A stretch of DNA of 64,000 bases from positions 1,240,001 to 1,304,000 of the forward strand of contig JANJXV010000153.1 in assembly GCA_024803745.1 (NCBI GenBank), written 5' to 3'. Below the pieces are notes generated by a model. It was not told the origin of the DNA. It worked only from the letters and a program-made list of their open reading frames with translations, and ran no database searches. Shown here piece after piece: positions 1-11,811 of the stretch (position 1 is its first letter; each line of letters starts with the position of its first letter). Made by a program: the position numbers and the translations under genes. Source of the DNA: Megascapheus bottae. Lineage: Eukaryota; Chordata; Mammalia; Rodentia; Geomyidae.

Positions 1-743
1 AGTTACAGGGTTTTCTTTGGTGCAGATGTGTGTTCAGCTCCAATTTGATGCCTTTATGGTCTGAGAGTGTGCATGGAATAATTTCAGTGTTTCTGAATCT
101 GTCCAGGTTTGCTTTATGGCCTAAGATGTGGTCTATTTTGGAAAATGTTCCATGTGCTGCTGAGAAAAACGTATATTGTGGTGTTACTGGGTGGAATATT
201 CTGCAGATGTCTGTTAGATCTAGTTGGTCTATATAGTTGTTCAGTTCTAAGGTTTCTCTGTTGAGTTTTTGCCTTGTTGATCTGTCCATAGGTGAGAGTG
301 GTGTGTTAAACTCACCAACAATCACTGTGTTTCGATCTACGTATGGTTTCAGTGTAAGTAAAGTTTGCTTGATGAAGTTTGGAGCTCCGGGATTGGGTGT
401 GTAAATATTTAGGATTGTTATGTCTTCCGGGAGGAAAGATCCCTTTAGTAGTATGTAGTAACCTTCTTTGTCTTTTCTTACTAATTTTAGTTTGAAGTCT
501 ATTGTATCTGATATGAGGATGGCAACTCTAGCCTGTTTATGGGGGCAGTTAGCTTGATAGAGTTTATTCCAACCTCTCACTTTCAAAAGATGATTGTTTT
601 TGGGTAAGATGTGTCTCTCGAAGTCAGCAGAACGATGGCTCTTGCTTTTTGATCCAACTAGACAACCTATGCCGTTTAATTGGAGAGTTAAATCCATTGA
701 TATTGAGAGTTAGGAGTGAGAGATATTTATTAGTTCCTACCAT
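1..743 (-). pseudogene. L1 ORF2 copy 0, endonuclease part only
   Basis: The true start is the ATG at 743 (minus strand), preceded by an A-rich stretch. The first 39 codons match the L1 endonuclease N-terminus, including NING with the catalytic Asn. They are followed by an in-frame TGA at codon 40 and a frameshift a few codons later. The rest of the endonuclease reads in another frame from 697 to beyond the window. GEFNT replaces the catalytic GDFNT. Not functional. Confidence 0.93.
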
Positions 744-791
744 TTTTAAAAGCTTTTAGTAGGGCCTGTGTCTTGACAGTTCTTGTGGTCC

Positions 792-1975
792 TTAGATGGT
801 ATGCTGTTTAGGTGCCATTTCTTTCCCTATATTGCATTTATTTTGGTTTTCTATGTATAGAGCATCTTTGAGAATTCTCTGTAGTGTTGGTTTTGTTTCG
901 ACATATTGTTGCAGCTTTTCCCTGGAATGGAATGTTTTTATTTTTCCCTCAGTTATGAATGAGAGCTTAGCTGGCTACAGTATTCTTGGTTGGTAGTTAT
1001 TTGATATAAGGGCATGACATATATGCTTCCTGTCACTTCGTGCTTGCATGGTCTCTGCTGAGAAATCTGGGGTTATTCTGATTGGTTTGCCTTTGTAGGT
1101 TACTGATCCCTTTTCCCTGGCTGCCTTTAGGATCTTTCCTTTCGTTTCTATTGATCCAGTTCGGATCACAATGTGGTGGTGGGATGTTCTTTTCTGGTCA
1201 GGTCTGTTTGGGGTTCTAAAAGCTTCTCGTATCTGGATGGGCCTGCCCTTCTGGATATTTGGGAAATTCTCTGAGATGATTCCCTGAAGTATATTTCCAA
1301 ATCCATTGACCTCTTTCTCCACGCCCTCCTCAGTACCAACTAGCCTTAAATTAGGCTTCCTAATTGTATCTTGGACCTCCTGAAGCGCTCTCTCATATTT
1401 CCTAGATTTGGATTGACTCATTTTCTGTTCTTTATAATACCTAAATTATCTTCAGCCACGGAAATTCTCTCCTCTGCAATGTCTAACCTGCTATCAAAGC
1501 TATCTACTTCATTTTTCATCTCCCTTGCTTCTAATTGCTCACTTTTGATGCCTTGCATCCCTTGTTTTAGCTCATGTATGGATTTCTTTATCTCCTTGAT
1601 TTCCTTTTGAGTGGTTAGCTCGGTAGCTTTATTTTCTTTGGACATATGCTGGAGTTTGGTCACGTTTTTATTTGTGGATTCTTTGAATTCATCCATCTTT
1701 CTTTGAAAAACCTTTATTATGGCCTCCTTTATGGCTTCTTCTTTTTCACTTATCACCTTGTTTTTGCTTTCCTCTTGTTCAGGTATGGCTTCCTCCATTA
1801 TCTCTTTCTTTATATTTTCACATTTTTCATTAATGATGTTTATCAATTGCATTTGTGTAGCAATTGGAAGACTCTCCTCTAGGTTTGCCAGTGACTGTTC
1901 CATTGTCTGTTTACATTGGGTGGGGGATGTTGTTTCTTGATTTGACATTTTTCTTGAGTTTCTTGTTCTGCCCAT
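792..1975 (-). pseudogene. L1 ORF1 copy 0 (RNA-binding protein p40-like), broken
   Basis: The N-terminal half (1975-1418, 185 aa) starts MGRTRNSRKMSN and is a Lys/Glu-rich coiled-coil. A frameshift near 1420 leads into the RRM/CTD half (1421-975, 148 aa), with conserved L1 stretches such as LQEVQDTIRKPNLR, RTPNRPDQKR, KGKPIRITPDFSAETM and QPRIL. The next codon, Tyr in L1 consensus, is TAG. The frame then continues (PAKLSF...) to the original TAA at 792. L1 ORF1 normally forms trimers that coat L1 RNA. This copy keeps QPRIL, which copies 1 and 2 have lost to an extra stop. Confidence 0.93.
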
Positions 1976-2660
1976 TTGAAAATGGGAGCAAGATTACTAC
2001 TAAATACGATTATAGTTTTTCAGATATAACCAACCTAGACCTCTGTAGCTGGCAGACACTAGATGTTCACAAGTTTTGATTGGTATTATCACTCTTTCTT
2101 TTTGTGCACTTACAGACCAGCCTAATACAACCACTGATAAGCGATTTATACCCAAAACAATAAGCCTCTCAATCCAATCTCTATTGTCTTTAAGTCCCTC
2201 AGAGCCTAGAGAATAATTAACCACCTACATATACAATATTGCTCAACAGCCATCAAGTGTAGATCCGTGCAGTATAAGGGTTGAAAGACGAGCAGAGGTC
2301 CAGAGATAGAAAAAAAGAATGAGAGAGGTCAGGGGAGGTGCAAGAGGATTAACGTAGGAGTGTAAGAACATTGTAGTAATGAAGAAAATTATAGCAGAAG
2401 GATAACTGACATAAGTTGGTAAGTAGGTAGCATATTTGAGTACAAATTTTGGAAAGTATTAGAATAAAACTTATGTGTTGCTGCACGACTAGCTCTTAGC
2501 CCAACCAGTGGCCTCACAGTGGACCATGGGATGGATCTGTTTTCTTGTCTACGTTGAGGGAAAGGGGTATTTCACAAGATGCAGAAGCGAAGATTTCAGA
2601 AGCAAATGCTGTGAGTGAATTAGCTCGTAAAAAGCATTTTTATTTTCTTTTATCTTTCTG

Positions 2661-2848
2661 CCAGTCTTGGGGCTTGAATTCAGGGCCTGAGCACTGTCCT
2701 CGGCTTTTCTCAAGTCTAGCCCTCTGCCACTTGAGCCACAGTGCCACATCTAGATTTTCTATCTATGTGGTACTGAGCAATCAAACCCAGATCTTCATGG
2801 ATGCTAGGCAAGCACTCTACCACTATGCCAAACTCTCAACCCTGACAT
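2661..2848 (-). mobile_element. Composite ID-like SINE, spacer 0
   Basis: Read on the minus strand it starts with an ID-like tRNA-derived head: A-box-like 'catagtggtagagtgcttg' and B-box-like 'gggtttgattgc'. A second monomer follows with 'gtggcactgtggctcaagtg', ending 'gaattcaagccccaagactg'. A related copy lies outside the array at 63556-63745. Presumed pol III-derived and non-coding. Confidence 0.8.
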
Positions 2849-2865
2849 AGTAATTATAAAGTCCT

Positions 2866-2873
2866 CATCATCC

Positions 2874-2916
<43 letters not shown>
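2866..2916 (+). repeat. CAT trinucleotide microsatellite, spacer 0 (17 units, one CCT)
   Basis: Seventeen trinucleotides, all CAT except the third, which is CCT. The same length and the same interruption occur in spacer 1, marking the two units as recent duplicates. Confidence 0.97.
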
Positions 2917-3120
2917 ATCCAAATATCCTTTCTCCTACAAAGAATGAACACTTAACTGTGTCTAATGCTTTTTTTTAATTTCACTAATTCTTCTGTGTTT
3001 TTCCCTCTTGCATTTTTTACACATGACAGCAAAGCTAATCATCAGGAAAAAATTGATTAGGATACAGAAACCTAATAATATCCTAGTAGATTGACGTCAA
3101 CAATATGTGCAAGATGCCCT

Positions 3121-3312
3121 GTGTGTTTGACCTAGTGGGAGAGTCCTTGGCTACCAAGCAGTAAGCCTCAGGTTTGATTCCTCATTACCACATACATAGA
3201 AAACGCTGCAAGTGGTGCTGTGTCTCGGTGGGACAGCTAAAGCCTAAAGAAAGCCCAAGAACAATGTTCACACTCTGAGGTCAAGTCCCAAGACTAGGAA
3301 AAACAAAAAAAA
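3121..3312 (+). mobile_element. Composite ID-like SINE, spacer 0, plus strand
   Basis: A-box-like 'gacctagtgggagag' and B-box-like 'aggtttgattcc' are followed by the second monomer ('gcaagtggtgctgtgtctcggtg', then 'gaggtcaagtcccaagact') and an A-rich tail. Opposite orientation to the SINE at 2661-2848. Confidence 0.8.
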
Positions 3313-4356
3313 TTCGACAAGGGGCAAAATGCAGGCAGAGAAGGCACTGTGAAGCAAATGTTTTGTAAAGGATGAGGGCAATATTGACCCTTAAGTTTGG
3401 ATCTTACCTAAGAAAGGCTCCTTGAGCCTGAGACCAGACTGGTAGTTGGGCCTAGTGGAAGACATTGGGATTGGACAAATAAGGTGTGCTGTATACTACA
3501 TCCACATATATATTGTGAGATTGGAGGAGAGATTCAGCCTCCAGTATGTCTTTGGTGAGGTCTTTTGTGAGCAAGGATCTTTGGTCATTGGGCCCTGAAA
3601 GGTGACCCTGCCTCCCTCACAATGGAACAGAATATGGAACCCTGGTAACCAAGCCACTGTAACTAACAACCAGCTCAAGCCAGCTCACTTGGCCTGTGGC
3701 TCAGGAGGAAGAAAGATGTTGCTGTCCTGTTGCCAAAGGTCAGGAAACTCGAGTCTCAGGCATGGAAGTTGTGGATGTCTTACTCGAAGATGTACATGCT
3801 AGATCATTGCCAAGCCACAAATCCAGTATAACAGAACTTTCTCTAAGAAGAAGGCCAGGAAAATCCAGGACAACCAGATGAGGTAAATTTCTAAGAAGAA
3901 ATGTATTTGACCCCATCATCCTCCCCACACACTACAACTTTCTTTTTTTTCATTTTTTTGTTGTAATTAGTAAAAGGGTTAGATGATATTTGCCAGATAG
4001 AAGGTGCATTAATTCACATACATTGATACCCTTTCACATGTCTTGGTACCCATTTCCCTCCAACCCCACACCCCCCACCCGTCTTGGTTTTCCCCCCTTC
4101 CCTATCAAATTTCAAATATCCAAATACAAATAAATTCAATATATCAGATAACAAAGTGAGATACTATAACAATATGGGATAACCAAGGGACAGCAAGCGA
4201 GATGAGAGACAACATAGTACATTAAGGACAACAATCATTCATTATATGGCTTTTGTGTCAATATCCTGGAGGTCCTTTCAATTAGCTTCACATTATATGG
4301 CTTTATATATGGCCTTTTGCTCTATTGACAATCTCTGCTAGTAGAGCCCAAGTTTT

Positions 4357-7300
4357 CTACTGATTATGACGAATGAGGGAAACCACTGAGCCTAAGTTCC
4401 TTTGAGTCTGGCTTACTTCACTTAATATGATTTGTTCTAAGTCTTTCCATTTCCTAACAAATGGGGCGATGTCATTCTTTCTGACAGCAGCATAGAATTC
4501 CATTGTGTACAAATACCACAACTTGTTGATCCACTCATCAACTGAGGGACATCTGGGTTGGTTCCATATCTTTGCTATGGTGAATAGTGCTGCAATGAAC
4601 ATTGTTGTGCTAGTGGGTTTAATCTGCCCTTGTTTCTGGATTGTTGGGTAAATGCCAAGTAGTGGAATTGCTGGGTCATAGGGGAGTTGTATGTTTAGCG
4701 TTTTGAGGCACTGCCGCACTGCTTTCCATAGTGGTTGAACGAGTTTGCACTCCCACCAACAGTGTAGTAGTGATCCCTCCTGACCACATCCACTCCAGCA
4801 TCTGTTGTCATTCGTTTTCCTGATCCTGGCCATTCTAACTGGAGTTAGGTGGAATCTTAGACTTGTTTTGATTTGCATTTCTTTTATGACCAGAGATGTT
4901 GAGCATTTCTTCATGTGTCTATAGGCCATTTTTGTTTCTTCTTCAGAGAAGGCTCTCTTTAAGTCTTTGGCCCATTTTGTAATGGGATGGGTGTTACTTT
5001 GGACGTCAGTTTCTGAGTGATTCAATTTTTTGAGTTGTTGATATATTTTAGATATGAGGCCTTGTTCCGTTGTTTGGGTGGTGAAGATCTTCTCCCACTC
5101 TGTAGGCTTCCTGATTAGTTTACTAGCTATATCCGTTGCCATACAAAAGCTCTGCAGTTTAATGCAGTCCCACTTATCCAGCCTTTCTCTGATTTGTTGT
5201 GATTCTTGGTCCTTATTAAGAAAGTTTCGACCTGTACCAAGGAGGCCTAGTGTATCTCCTATTCCTTCCTGTAAACTTTTCAGTGTGTCAGCTTTTACCT
5301 CCACGTCTTTGATCCATTTGGAGTTAATTCTAGTGCAAGGGGACAAAGAAGGATCCAACTTTAGTTTTCTGCAGGTCTTTAACCAGTTCTGCCAGCACAA
5401 CTTGTTGAAGAGGCTATCTTTCTTCCATTCTATTTTTTTGGCTCCCTGGTCAAAGATTACGTGGCCATAGGTCTGTGGTTTAATATCTGGGTCCGCGGTT
5501 CTACTCCATTGGACTTCAGGCCTGTTCTTGTGCCAGTACCAAGCTGTTTTGAGAATTATAGCTCTGTAATAGAGCCTTAAGTTTGGAATTGAAATTCCTC
5601 CAGCGCTGTTCTTTCTGCTAAGAAGTGTTTTTGCTATACGGGGTCTTTTATTATTCCATATGACATTTTGAATTGCCTCTTCTATGTCTTTAAAGAATGA
5701 CATTGGGATGTTGATGGGTATTACATTGAATTTGTAGATAGCCCTTGGCAAGATTGTCATTTTCACAATGTTGATTCTTCCAATCCACGAGCACGGGAGG
5801 TTTTTCCATTTCCTTAGTTCTGCTTTAATTTCCTTTTTTAGGGTTTTAAAGTTTTCATCTAAACGGTCCTTTACATTCTTAGTTAAGCTAATTGCTAGGT
5901 ACTTTATTTTCTTTGAGGCTATTGTGAAAGGATTTTCTTTCCTGATTATTGCCTCGTTCCTCTCAGTGTTGGCGTAAAGTAAGGCAGTTGATTTGTGAGG
6001 GTTCATTTTATGGCCTGCTACCCTTCCAAAGCTTTGAATCAGCTCAAGGAGCTTGGGAGTAGAGTCTATAGGATTCTTTAAATACAGAATCATGTCATCT
6101 GCAAAGAGGGATAGTTTTATTTCCTCTTTCCCTACTTGGATCCCCTTTATGCTTGCTTCTTGCCTTATTGCACTGCCTAGGAATTCTAGTACTATGTTAA
6201 AAAGGAGTGGAGAGAGTGGGCATCCTTGTCTCGTTCCTGATTTTAGAGGGAATGGCTTTAGATTTTCACCATTAAGTATAATACTAGCAGTGGGTTTCTC
6301 ATACACAGCCTTTATTACATTGAGAAATGTTCCATGGATTCCTAGTTTCTCCACATCTTTTAACATAAAGGTGTTTTGGATCTTGTCAAATGCCTTTTCC
6401 GCATCTATTGAGACAATCATGTGATTTTATCCCTGCTCCTGTTGATGTGTTGAATTATATTAATTGATTTGTGTATGTTGAACCAGCTTTGCCTCCCTGT
6501 GATGAATCCAGTTTGATCATAGTGTACATTTTTTTTGATGAGTTGTTGTAGACGGTTGGCCAGTATTTTGTTGAGAAGTTTTGCATCGAGGTTCATCAAA
6601 GAAATGGGTCTATAGATCTCTTTCTTTGATGAATCTCTGTCTGGTTTGGGGATGAGGGATATGCTGGCTTCACAGAATCAGTTTAGTAAAGAACCTTCAT
6701 TTTCAATTTCGTTGAAGAGCTTGAGGAGTATTGGTGTGAGCTCTGCTTTGAAGACCTTATAGAATTCAGCTGTGAATCCATCTGGCCCTGGGCTCTTTTT
6801 AAGTGGAAGTTGTCTAATTTCCATTTCTATTTCAGAGCTTGAAATAGGCCTGTTGAGTTGGGATAGCTCTTCTTGGTTCAGTGTGTGTATGTTAATATTG
6901 TCTAGGAATTCATCCATTTCTTCTAGATTCTCAAATTTGTTGGCGTAAAGGTTTGAGAAGTATTCCCTCATGATATTCTGGATCTTGGTAATTTCTGTCG
7001 TGATATTACCATTTTCATCTGCGATTTTGTTTATTTCGATATGCTCTCTTCTTTTTTTGGTAAGATTTGCTAAGGGCTTGTCAATTTTGTTAATTCTTTC
7101 AAGAACCAACTCCTTGTTTTGTTGATTCTTTCTATAGTTTTTTTATTCCAAATCATTTAATTCTGCTTTGATTTTAATAATTTGCTTTCTCCTAATGGGT
7201 TTAGGGTTGGTTTGTTGCTCTTTTTCCAGGAGGTTAAGGTGAGACATTAACTAGTTGGTTTGCCATTTTTCCAACTTGCTGTTGTAGGCAATCCACGCTA

Positions 7301-8198
7301 TAAATTTTCCTCTGAGTACTGCCTTTGTTGTGTCCCTAAGGAGTTGATATTTGTGTGCTCCTTATTGTTAAATTTCATAAACAGTTGGATATCTGTTCTG
7401 ATCTCTTCGATTACCCATTGTTTTTGATTCAACAATGTGTGGTTCAGTCTCCATGAGTTACAGGGTTTTCTTTGGTGGAGATGTGTGTTCAGCTCCAATT
7501 TGATGCCTTTATGGTCTGAGAGTGTGCATGGAATAATTTCAGTGTTTCTGAATCTGTCCAGGTTTGCTTTATGGCCTAAGATGTGGTCTATTTTGGAAAA
7601 TGTTCCATGTGCTGCTGAGAAAAACGTATATTGTGGTGTTACTGGGTGGAATATTCTGCAGATGTCTGTTAGATCTAGTTGGTCTATATAGTTGTTCAGT
7701 TCTAAGGTTTCTCTGTTGAGTTTTTGCCTTGTTGATCTGTCCATAGGTGAGAGTGGTGTGTTAAACTCACCAACAATCACTGTGTTTCGATCTACGTATG
7801 GTTTCAGTGTAAGTAAAGTTTGCTTGATGAAGTTTGGAGCTCCGGGATTGGGTGTGTAAATATTTAGGATTGTTATGTCTTCCGGGAGGAAAGATCCCTT
7901 TAGTAGTATGTAGTAACCTTCTTTGTCTTTTCTTACTAATTTTAGTTTGAAGTCTATTTTATCTGATATGAGGATGGCAACTCTAGCCTGTTTATGGGGG
8001 CAGTTAGCTTGATAGAGTTTATTCCAACCTCTCACTTTCAAAAGATGATTGTTTTTGGGTAAGATGTGTCTCTCGAAGTCAGCAGAACGATGGCTCTTGC
8101 TTTTTGATCCAACTAGACAACCTATGCCGTTTAATTGGAGAGTTAAGTCCATTGATATTGAGAGTTAGGATTGAGAGATATTTATTAGTTCCTACCAT
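4357..8198 (-). pseudogene. L1 ORF2 copy 1 (endonuclease-RT), multiply broken; 687-aa RT/C-terminal frame open
   Basis: About 1280 codons, the usual L1 ORF2 length. In order: ATG at 8198; TGA at codon 40 (8079-8081); frameshift just after the ETHLT motif, near 8062; endonuclease body 8152-7298 with SKIDHI and SDH but GEFNT (Asp to Glu, codon 7766-7768); TAG at 7298-7300; frameshift near 7250; TAA at 7143-7145; TGA at 6678-6680; one-base frameshift at 6420. The frame 6420-4357 then encodes 687 residues: RT motifs [17 protein letters not shown] (64-71) and FADD (106-109, catalytic Asp pair), then the C-terminal Cys/His knuckle (CWSGCG...HCWWEC). The RT part looks chemically complete but lacks its endonuclease. 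Confidence 0.95.
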
Positions 8199-8246
8199 TT
8201 TTAAAAGCTTTTAGTAGGGCCTGTGTCTTGACAGTTCTTGTGGTCC

Positions 8247-9430
8247 TTAGATGGTATGCTGTTTAGGTGCCATTTCTTTCCCTATATTGCATTTATTTTG
8301 GTTTTCTATGTATAGAGCATCTTTGAGAATTCTCTGTAGTGTTGGTTTTGTTTCGACATATTGTTGCAGCTTTTCCCTGGAATGGAATGTTTTTATTTTT
8401 CCCTCAGTTATGAATGAGAGCTTAGCTGGCTACAGTATTCTTGGTTGTTAGTTATTTGATATAAGGGCATGACATATATGCTTCCAGTCACTTCGTGCTT
8501 GCATGGTCTCTGCTGAGAAATCTGGGGTTATTCTGATTGGTTTGCCTTTGCAGGTTACTGATCCCTTTTCCCTGGCTGCCTTTAGGATCTTTCCTTTCGT
8601 TTCTATTGATCCAGTTAGGATCACAATGTGGCGGTGGGATGTTCTTTTCTGGTCAGGTCTGTTTGGGGTTCTAAAAGCTTCTCGTATCTGGATGGGCCTG
8701 CCCTTCTGGATATTTGGGAAATTCTCTGAGATGATTCCCTGAAGTATATTTCCAAATCCATTGACCTCTTTCTCTACGCCCTCCTCAGTACCAACTAGCC
8801 TTAAATTAGGCTTCCTAATTGTATCTTGGACCTCCTGAAGCGCTCTCTCATATTTCCTAGATTTGGATTGACTCATTTTCTGTTCTTTATAATACCTAAA
8901 TTATCTTCAGCCACGGAAATTCTCTCCTCTGCAATGTCTAACCTGCTATCAAAGCTATCTACTTTATTTTTCATCTCCCTTGCTTCTAATTGCTCACTTT
9001 TGATGCCTTGCATCCCTTGTTTTAGATCATGTATGGATTTCTTTATCTCCTTGATTTCCTTTTGAGTGGTTACCTCGGTAGCTTTATTTTCTTTGGACAT
9101 TTGCTGGAGTTTGGTCACGTTTTTATTTGTGGATTCTTTGAATTCATCCATCTTTCTTTGAAAAACCTTTATTATGGCCTCCTTTATGGCTTCTTCTTTT
9201 TCACTTATCACCTTGTTTTTGCTTTCATCTTGTTCAGGTATGGCTTCCTCCATTATCTCTTTCTTTATATTTTCACATTTTTCATTAATGATGTTTATCA
9301 ATTGCATTTGTGTAGCAATTGGAAGACTCTCCTCTAGGTTTGCCAGTGACTGTTCCATTGTCTGTTTACATTGGGTGGGGGATGTTGTTTCTTGATTTGA
9401 CATTTTTCTTGAGTTTCTTGTTCTGCCCAT
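8247..9430 (-). pseudogene. L1 ORF1 copy 1, broken
   Basis: The coiled-coil half is 9430-8873 and the RRM/CTD half 8876-8448, split by the frameshift shared by all copies. Unlike copy 0, the CTD stops one residue after ISNN (TAC to TAA), before the shared QPRIL-TAG site. The original terminator is the TAA at 8247-8249, 48 bp before the ORF2 ATG. Confidence 0.93.
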
Positions 9431-10115
9431 TTGAAAATGGGAGCAAGATTACTACTAAATACGATTATAGTTTTTCAGATATAACCAACCTAGACCTCTG
9501 TAGCTGGCAGACACTAGATGTTCACAAGTTTTGATTGGTATTATCACTCTTTCTTTTTGTGCACTTACAGACCAGCCTAATACAACCACTGATAAGCGAT
9601 TTATACCCAAAACAATAAGCCTCTCAATCCAATCTCTATTGTCTTTAAGTCCCTCAGAGCCTAGAGAATAATTAACCACCTACATATACAATATTGCTCA
9701 ACAGCCATCAAGTGTAGATCCGTGCAGTATAAGGGTTGAAAGACGAGCAGAGGTCCAGAGATAGAAAAAAAGAATGAGAGAGGTCAGGGGAGGTGCAAGA
9801 GGATTAACGTAGGAGTGTAAGAACATTGTAGTAATGAAGAAAATTATAGCAGAAGGATAACTGACATAAGTTGGTAAGTAGGTAGCATATTTGAGTACAA
9901 ATTTTGGAAAGTATTAGAATAAAACTTATGTGTTGCTGCACGACTAGCTCTTAGCCCAACCAGTGGCCTCACAGTGGACCATGGGATGGATCTGTTTTCT
10001 TGTCTACGTTGAGGGAAAGGGGTATTTCACAAGATGCAGAAGCGAAGATTTCAGAAGCAAATGCTGTGAGTGAATTAGCTCGTAAAAAGCATTTTTATTT
10101 TCTTTTATCTTTCTG

Positions 10116-10303
10116 CCAGTCTTGGGGCTTGAATTCAGGGCCTGAGCACTGTCCTCGGCTTTTCTCAAGTCTAGCCCTCTGCCACTTGAGCCACAGTGCC
10201 ACATCTAGATTTTCTATCTATGTGGTACTGAGCAATCAAACCCAGATCTTCATGGATGCTAGGCAAGCACTCTACCACTATGCCAAACTCTCAACCCTGA
10301 CAT
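10116..10303 (-). mobile_element. Composite ID-like SINE, spacer 1
   Basis: Equivalent of 2661-2848 at an offset of exactly 7455, with no visible difference. Confidence 0.8.
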
Positions 10304-10320
10304 AGTAATTATAAAGTCCT

Positions 10321-10328
10321 CATCATCC

Positions 10329-10371
<43 letters not shown>
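10321..10371 (+). repeat. CAT microsatellite, spacer 1 (17 units, one CCT)
   Basis: Same copy number and same CCT interruption as 2866-2916. Microsatellites mutate quickly, so equal length argues for a very recent duplication. Confidence 0.97.
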
Positions 10372-10575
10372 ATCCAAATATCCTTTCTCCTACAAAGAAT
10401 GAACACTTAACTGTGTCTAATGCTTTTTTTTAATTTCACTAATTCTTCTGTGTTTTTCCCTCTTGCATTTTTTACACATGACAGCAAAGCTAATCATCAG
10501 GAAAAAATTGATTAGGATACAGAAACCTAATAATATCCTAGTAGATTGACGTCAACAATATGTGCAAGATGCCCT

Positions 10576-10767
10576 GTGTGTTTGACCTAGTGGGAGAGTC
10601 CTTGGCTACCAAGCAGTAAGCCTCAGGTTTGATTCCTCATTACCACATACATAGAAAACGCTGCAAGTGGTGCTGTGTCTCGGTGGGACAGCTAAAGCCT
10701 AAAGAAAGCCCAAGAACAATGTTCACACTCTGAGGTCAAGTCCCAAGACTAGGAAAAACAAAAAAAA
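10576..10767 (+). mobile_element. Composite ID-like SINE, spacer 1, plus strand
   Basis: Equivalent of 3121-3312 at offset 7455, with no visible difference. Confidence 0.8.
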
Positions 10768-11811
10768 TTCGACAAGGGGCAAAATGCAGGCAGAGAAGGC
10801 ACTGTGAAGCAAATGTTTTGTAAAGGATGAGGGCAATATTGACCCTTAAGTTTGGATCTTACCTAAGAAAGGCTCCTTGAGCCTGAGACCAGACTGGTAG
10901 TTGGGCCTAGTGGAAGACATTGGGATTGGACAAATAAGGTGTGCTGTATACTACATCCACATATATATTGTGAGATTGGAGGAGAGATTCAGCCTCCAGT
11001 ATGTCTTTGGTGAGGTCTTTTGTGAGCAAGGATCTTTGGTCATTGGGCCCTGAAAGGTGACCCTGCCTCCCTCACAATGGAACAGAATATGGAACCCTGG
11101 TAACCAAGCCACTGTAACTAACAACCAGCTCAAGCCAGCTCACTTGGCCTGTGGCTCAGGAGGAAGAAAGATGTTGCTGTCCTGTTGCCAAAGGTCAGGA
11201 AACTCGAGTCTCAGGCATGGAAGTTGTGGATGTCTTACTCGAAGATGTACATGCTAGATCATTGCCAAGCCACAAATCCAGTATAACAGAACTTTCTCTA
11301 AGAAGAAGGCCAGGAAAATCCAGGACAACCAGATGAGGTAAATTTCTAAGAAGAAATGTATTTGACCCCATCATCCTCCCCACACACTACAACTTTCTTT
11401 TTTTTCATTTTTTTGTTGTAATTAGTAAAAGGGTTAGATGATATTTGCCAGATAGAAGGTGCATTAATTCACATACATTGATACCCTTTCACATGTCTTG
11501 GTACCCATTTCCCTCCAACCCCACACCCCCCACCCGTCTTGGTTTTCCCCCCTTCCCTATCAAATTTCAAATATCCAAATACAAATAAATTCAATATATC
11601 AGATAACAAAGTGAGATACTATAACAATATGGGATAACCAAGGGACAGCAAGCGAGATGAGAGACAACATAGTACATTAAGGACAACAATCATTCATTAT
11701 ATGGCTTTTGTGTCAATATCCTGGAGGTCCTTTCAATTAGCTTCACATTATATGGCTTTATATATGGCCTTTTGCTCTATTGACAATCTCTGCTAGTAGA
11801 GCCCAAGTTTT

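Larger units (their letters stand above)
1..1975 (-). mobile_element. L1 copy 0, 5' part (window-truncated)
   Basis: The L1 runs leftward. The window starts inside the ORF2 endonuclease domain, so the RT domain and 3' end of this copy are not visible. ORF2 would start at 743 and ORF1 at 1975. It differs from copy 1 at scattered positions up to base 1772, then becomes indistinguishable from it. Confidence 0.95.
1976..3938. other. Array spacer 0 (presumed L1 5' UTR, two SINEs, CAT repeat, unclassified block)
   Basis: 1976 to about 2660 lies upstream of ORF1 and is the likely L1 5' UTR, but no target site duplication fixes its end. Next come a minus-strand SINE (2661-2848), a CAT microsatellite (2866-2916), a plus-strand SINE (3121-3312) and about 620 bp of unclassified DNA (3313-3938) ending at the L1 poly-A tail of copy 1. 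The short frames here are conserved between units only because the DNA is nearly identical. I see no gene. Confidence 0.85.
3939..9430 (-). mobile_element. L1 copy 1, near full length
   Basis: The 3' end is marked on the minus strand by an A-rich tail (T-rich at 3939-3959 on plus). The 3' UTR is 3960-4356, ORF2 4357-8198, the inter-ORF gap 8199-8246 and ORF1 8247-9430; a 5' UTR probably follows. The 3' UTR holds a G-rich tract on the minus strand (complement of 4055-4102) with at least five runs of three or more G, a usual feature of L1 3' UTRs. Retrotransposition-incompetent, as both ORFs are broken. Confidence 0.96.
9431..11393. other. Array spacer 1
   Basis: Same content as spacer 0 and, as far as I can read, identical to it: SINE 10116-10303 (-), CAT repeat 10321-10371, SINE 10576-10767 (+), unclassified block 10768-11393. 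Against spacer 2 it matches up to 10019 and first differs at 10020 (G, with T at 17475). Confidence 0.85.

Noticed and set aside
2000..2224. 74-aa minus-strand frame just upstream of ORF1, present in most units
   Set aside because: It lies in the presumed L1 5' UTR and shows no domain. Its persistence is explained by near identity of the units. An ORF0-like role cannot be shown from this sequence.
2866..3938. A target site duplication around the array L1 ('catcatcctc' near the tail and in the CAT tract)
   Set aside because: The match is only about 10 bp, is found in the long CAT alleles of spacers 0 and 1 alone, and is low-complexity.
5054..5470. Plus-strand frame of 138 aa inside the RT region, recurring in other units
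   Set aside because: It is the antisense of L1 ORF2 coding sequence; it recurs only because the units are nearly identical, and has no domain of its own.
6053..6424. Plus-strand frame of 123 aa repeated in every complete unit
   Set aside because: Antisense of the conserved RT core; kept open by constraint inherited from the other strand and by recent duplication.
6410..6425. ATGA stop-start overlaps at 6417-6420 and at 1418-1421, which look like coupled translation
   Set aside because: Comparison with the L1 reading frame shows that both are frameshift points within single ancestral ORFs, not gene boundaries.
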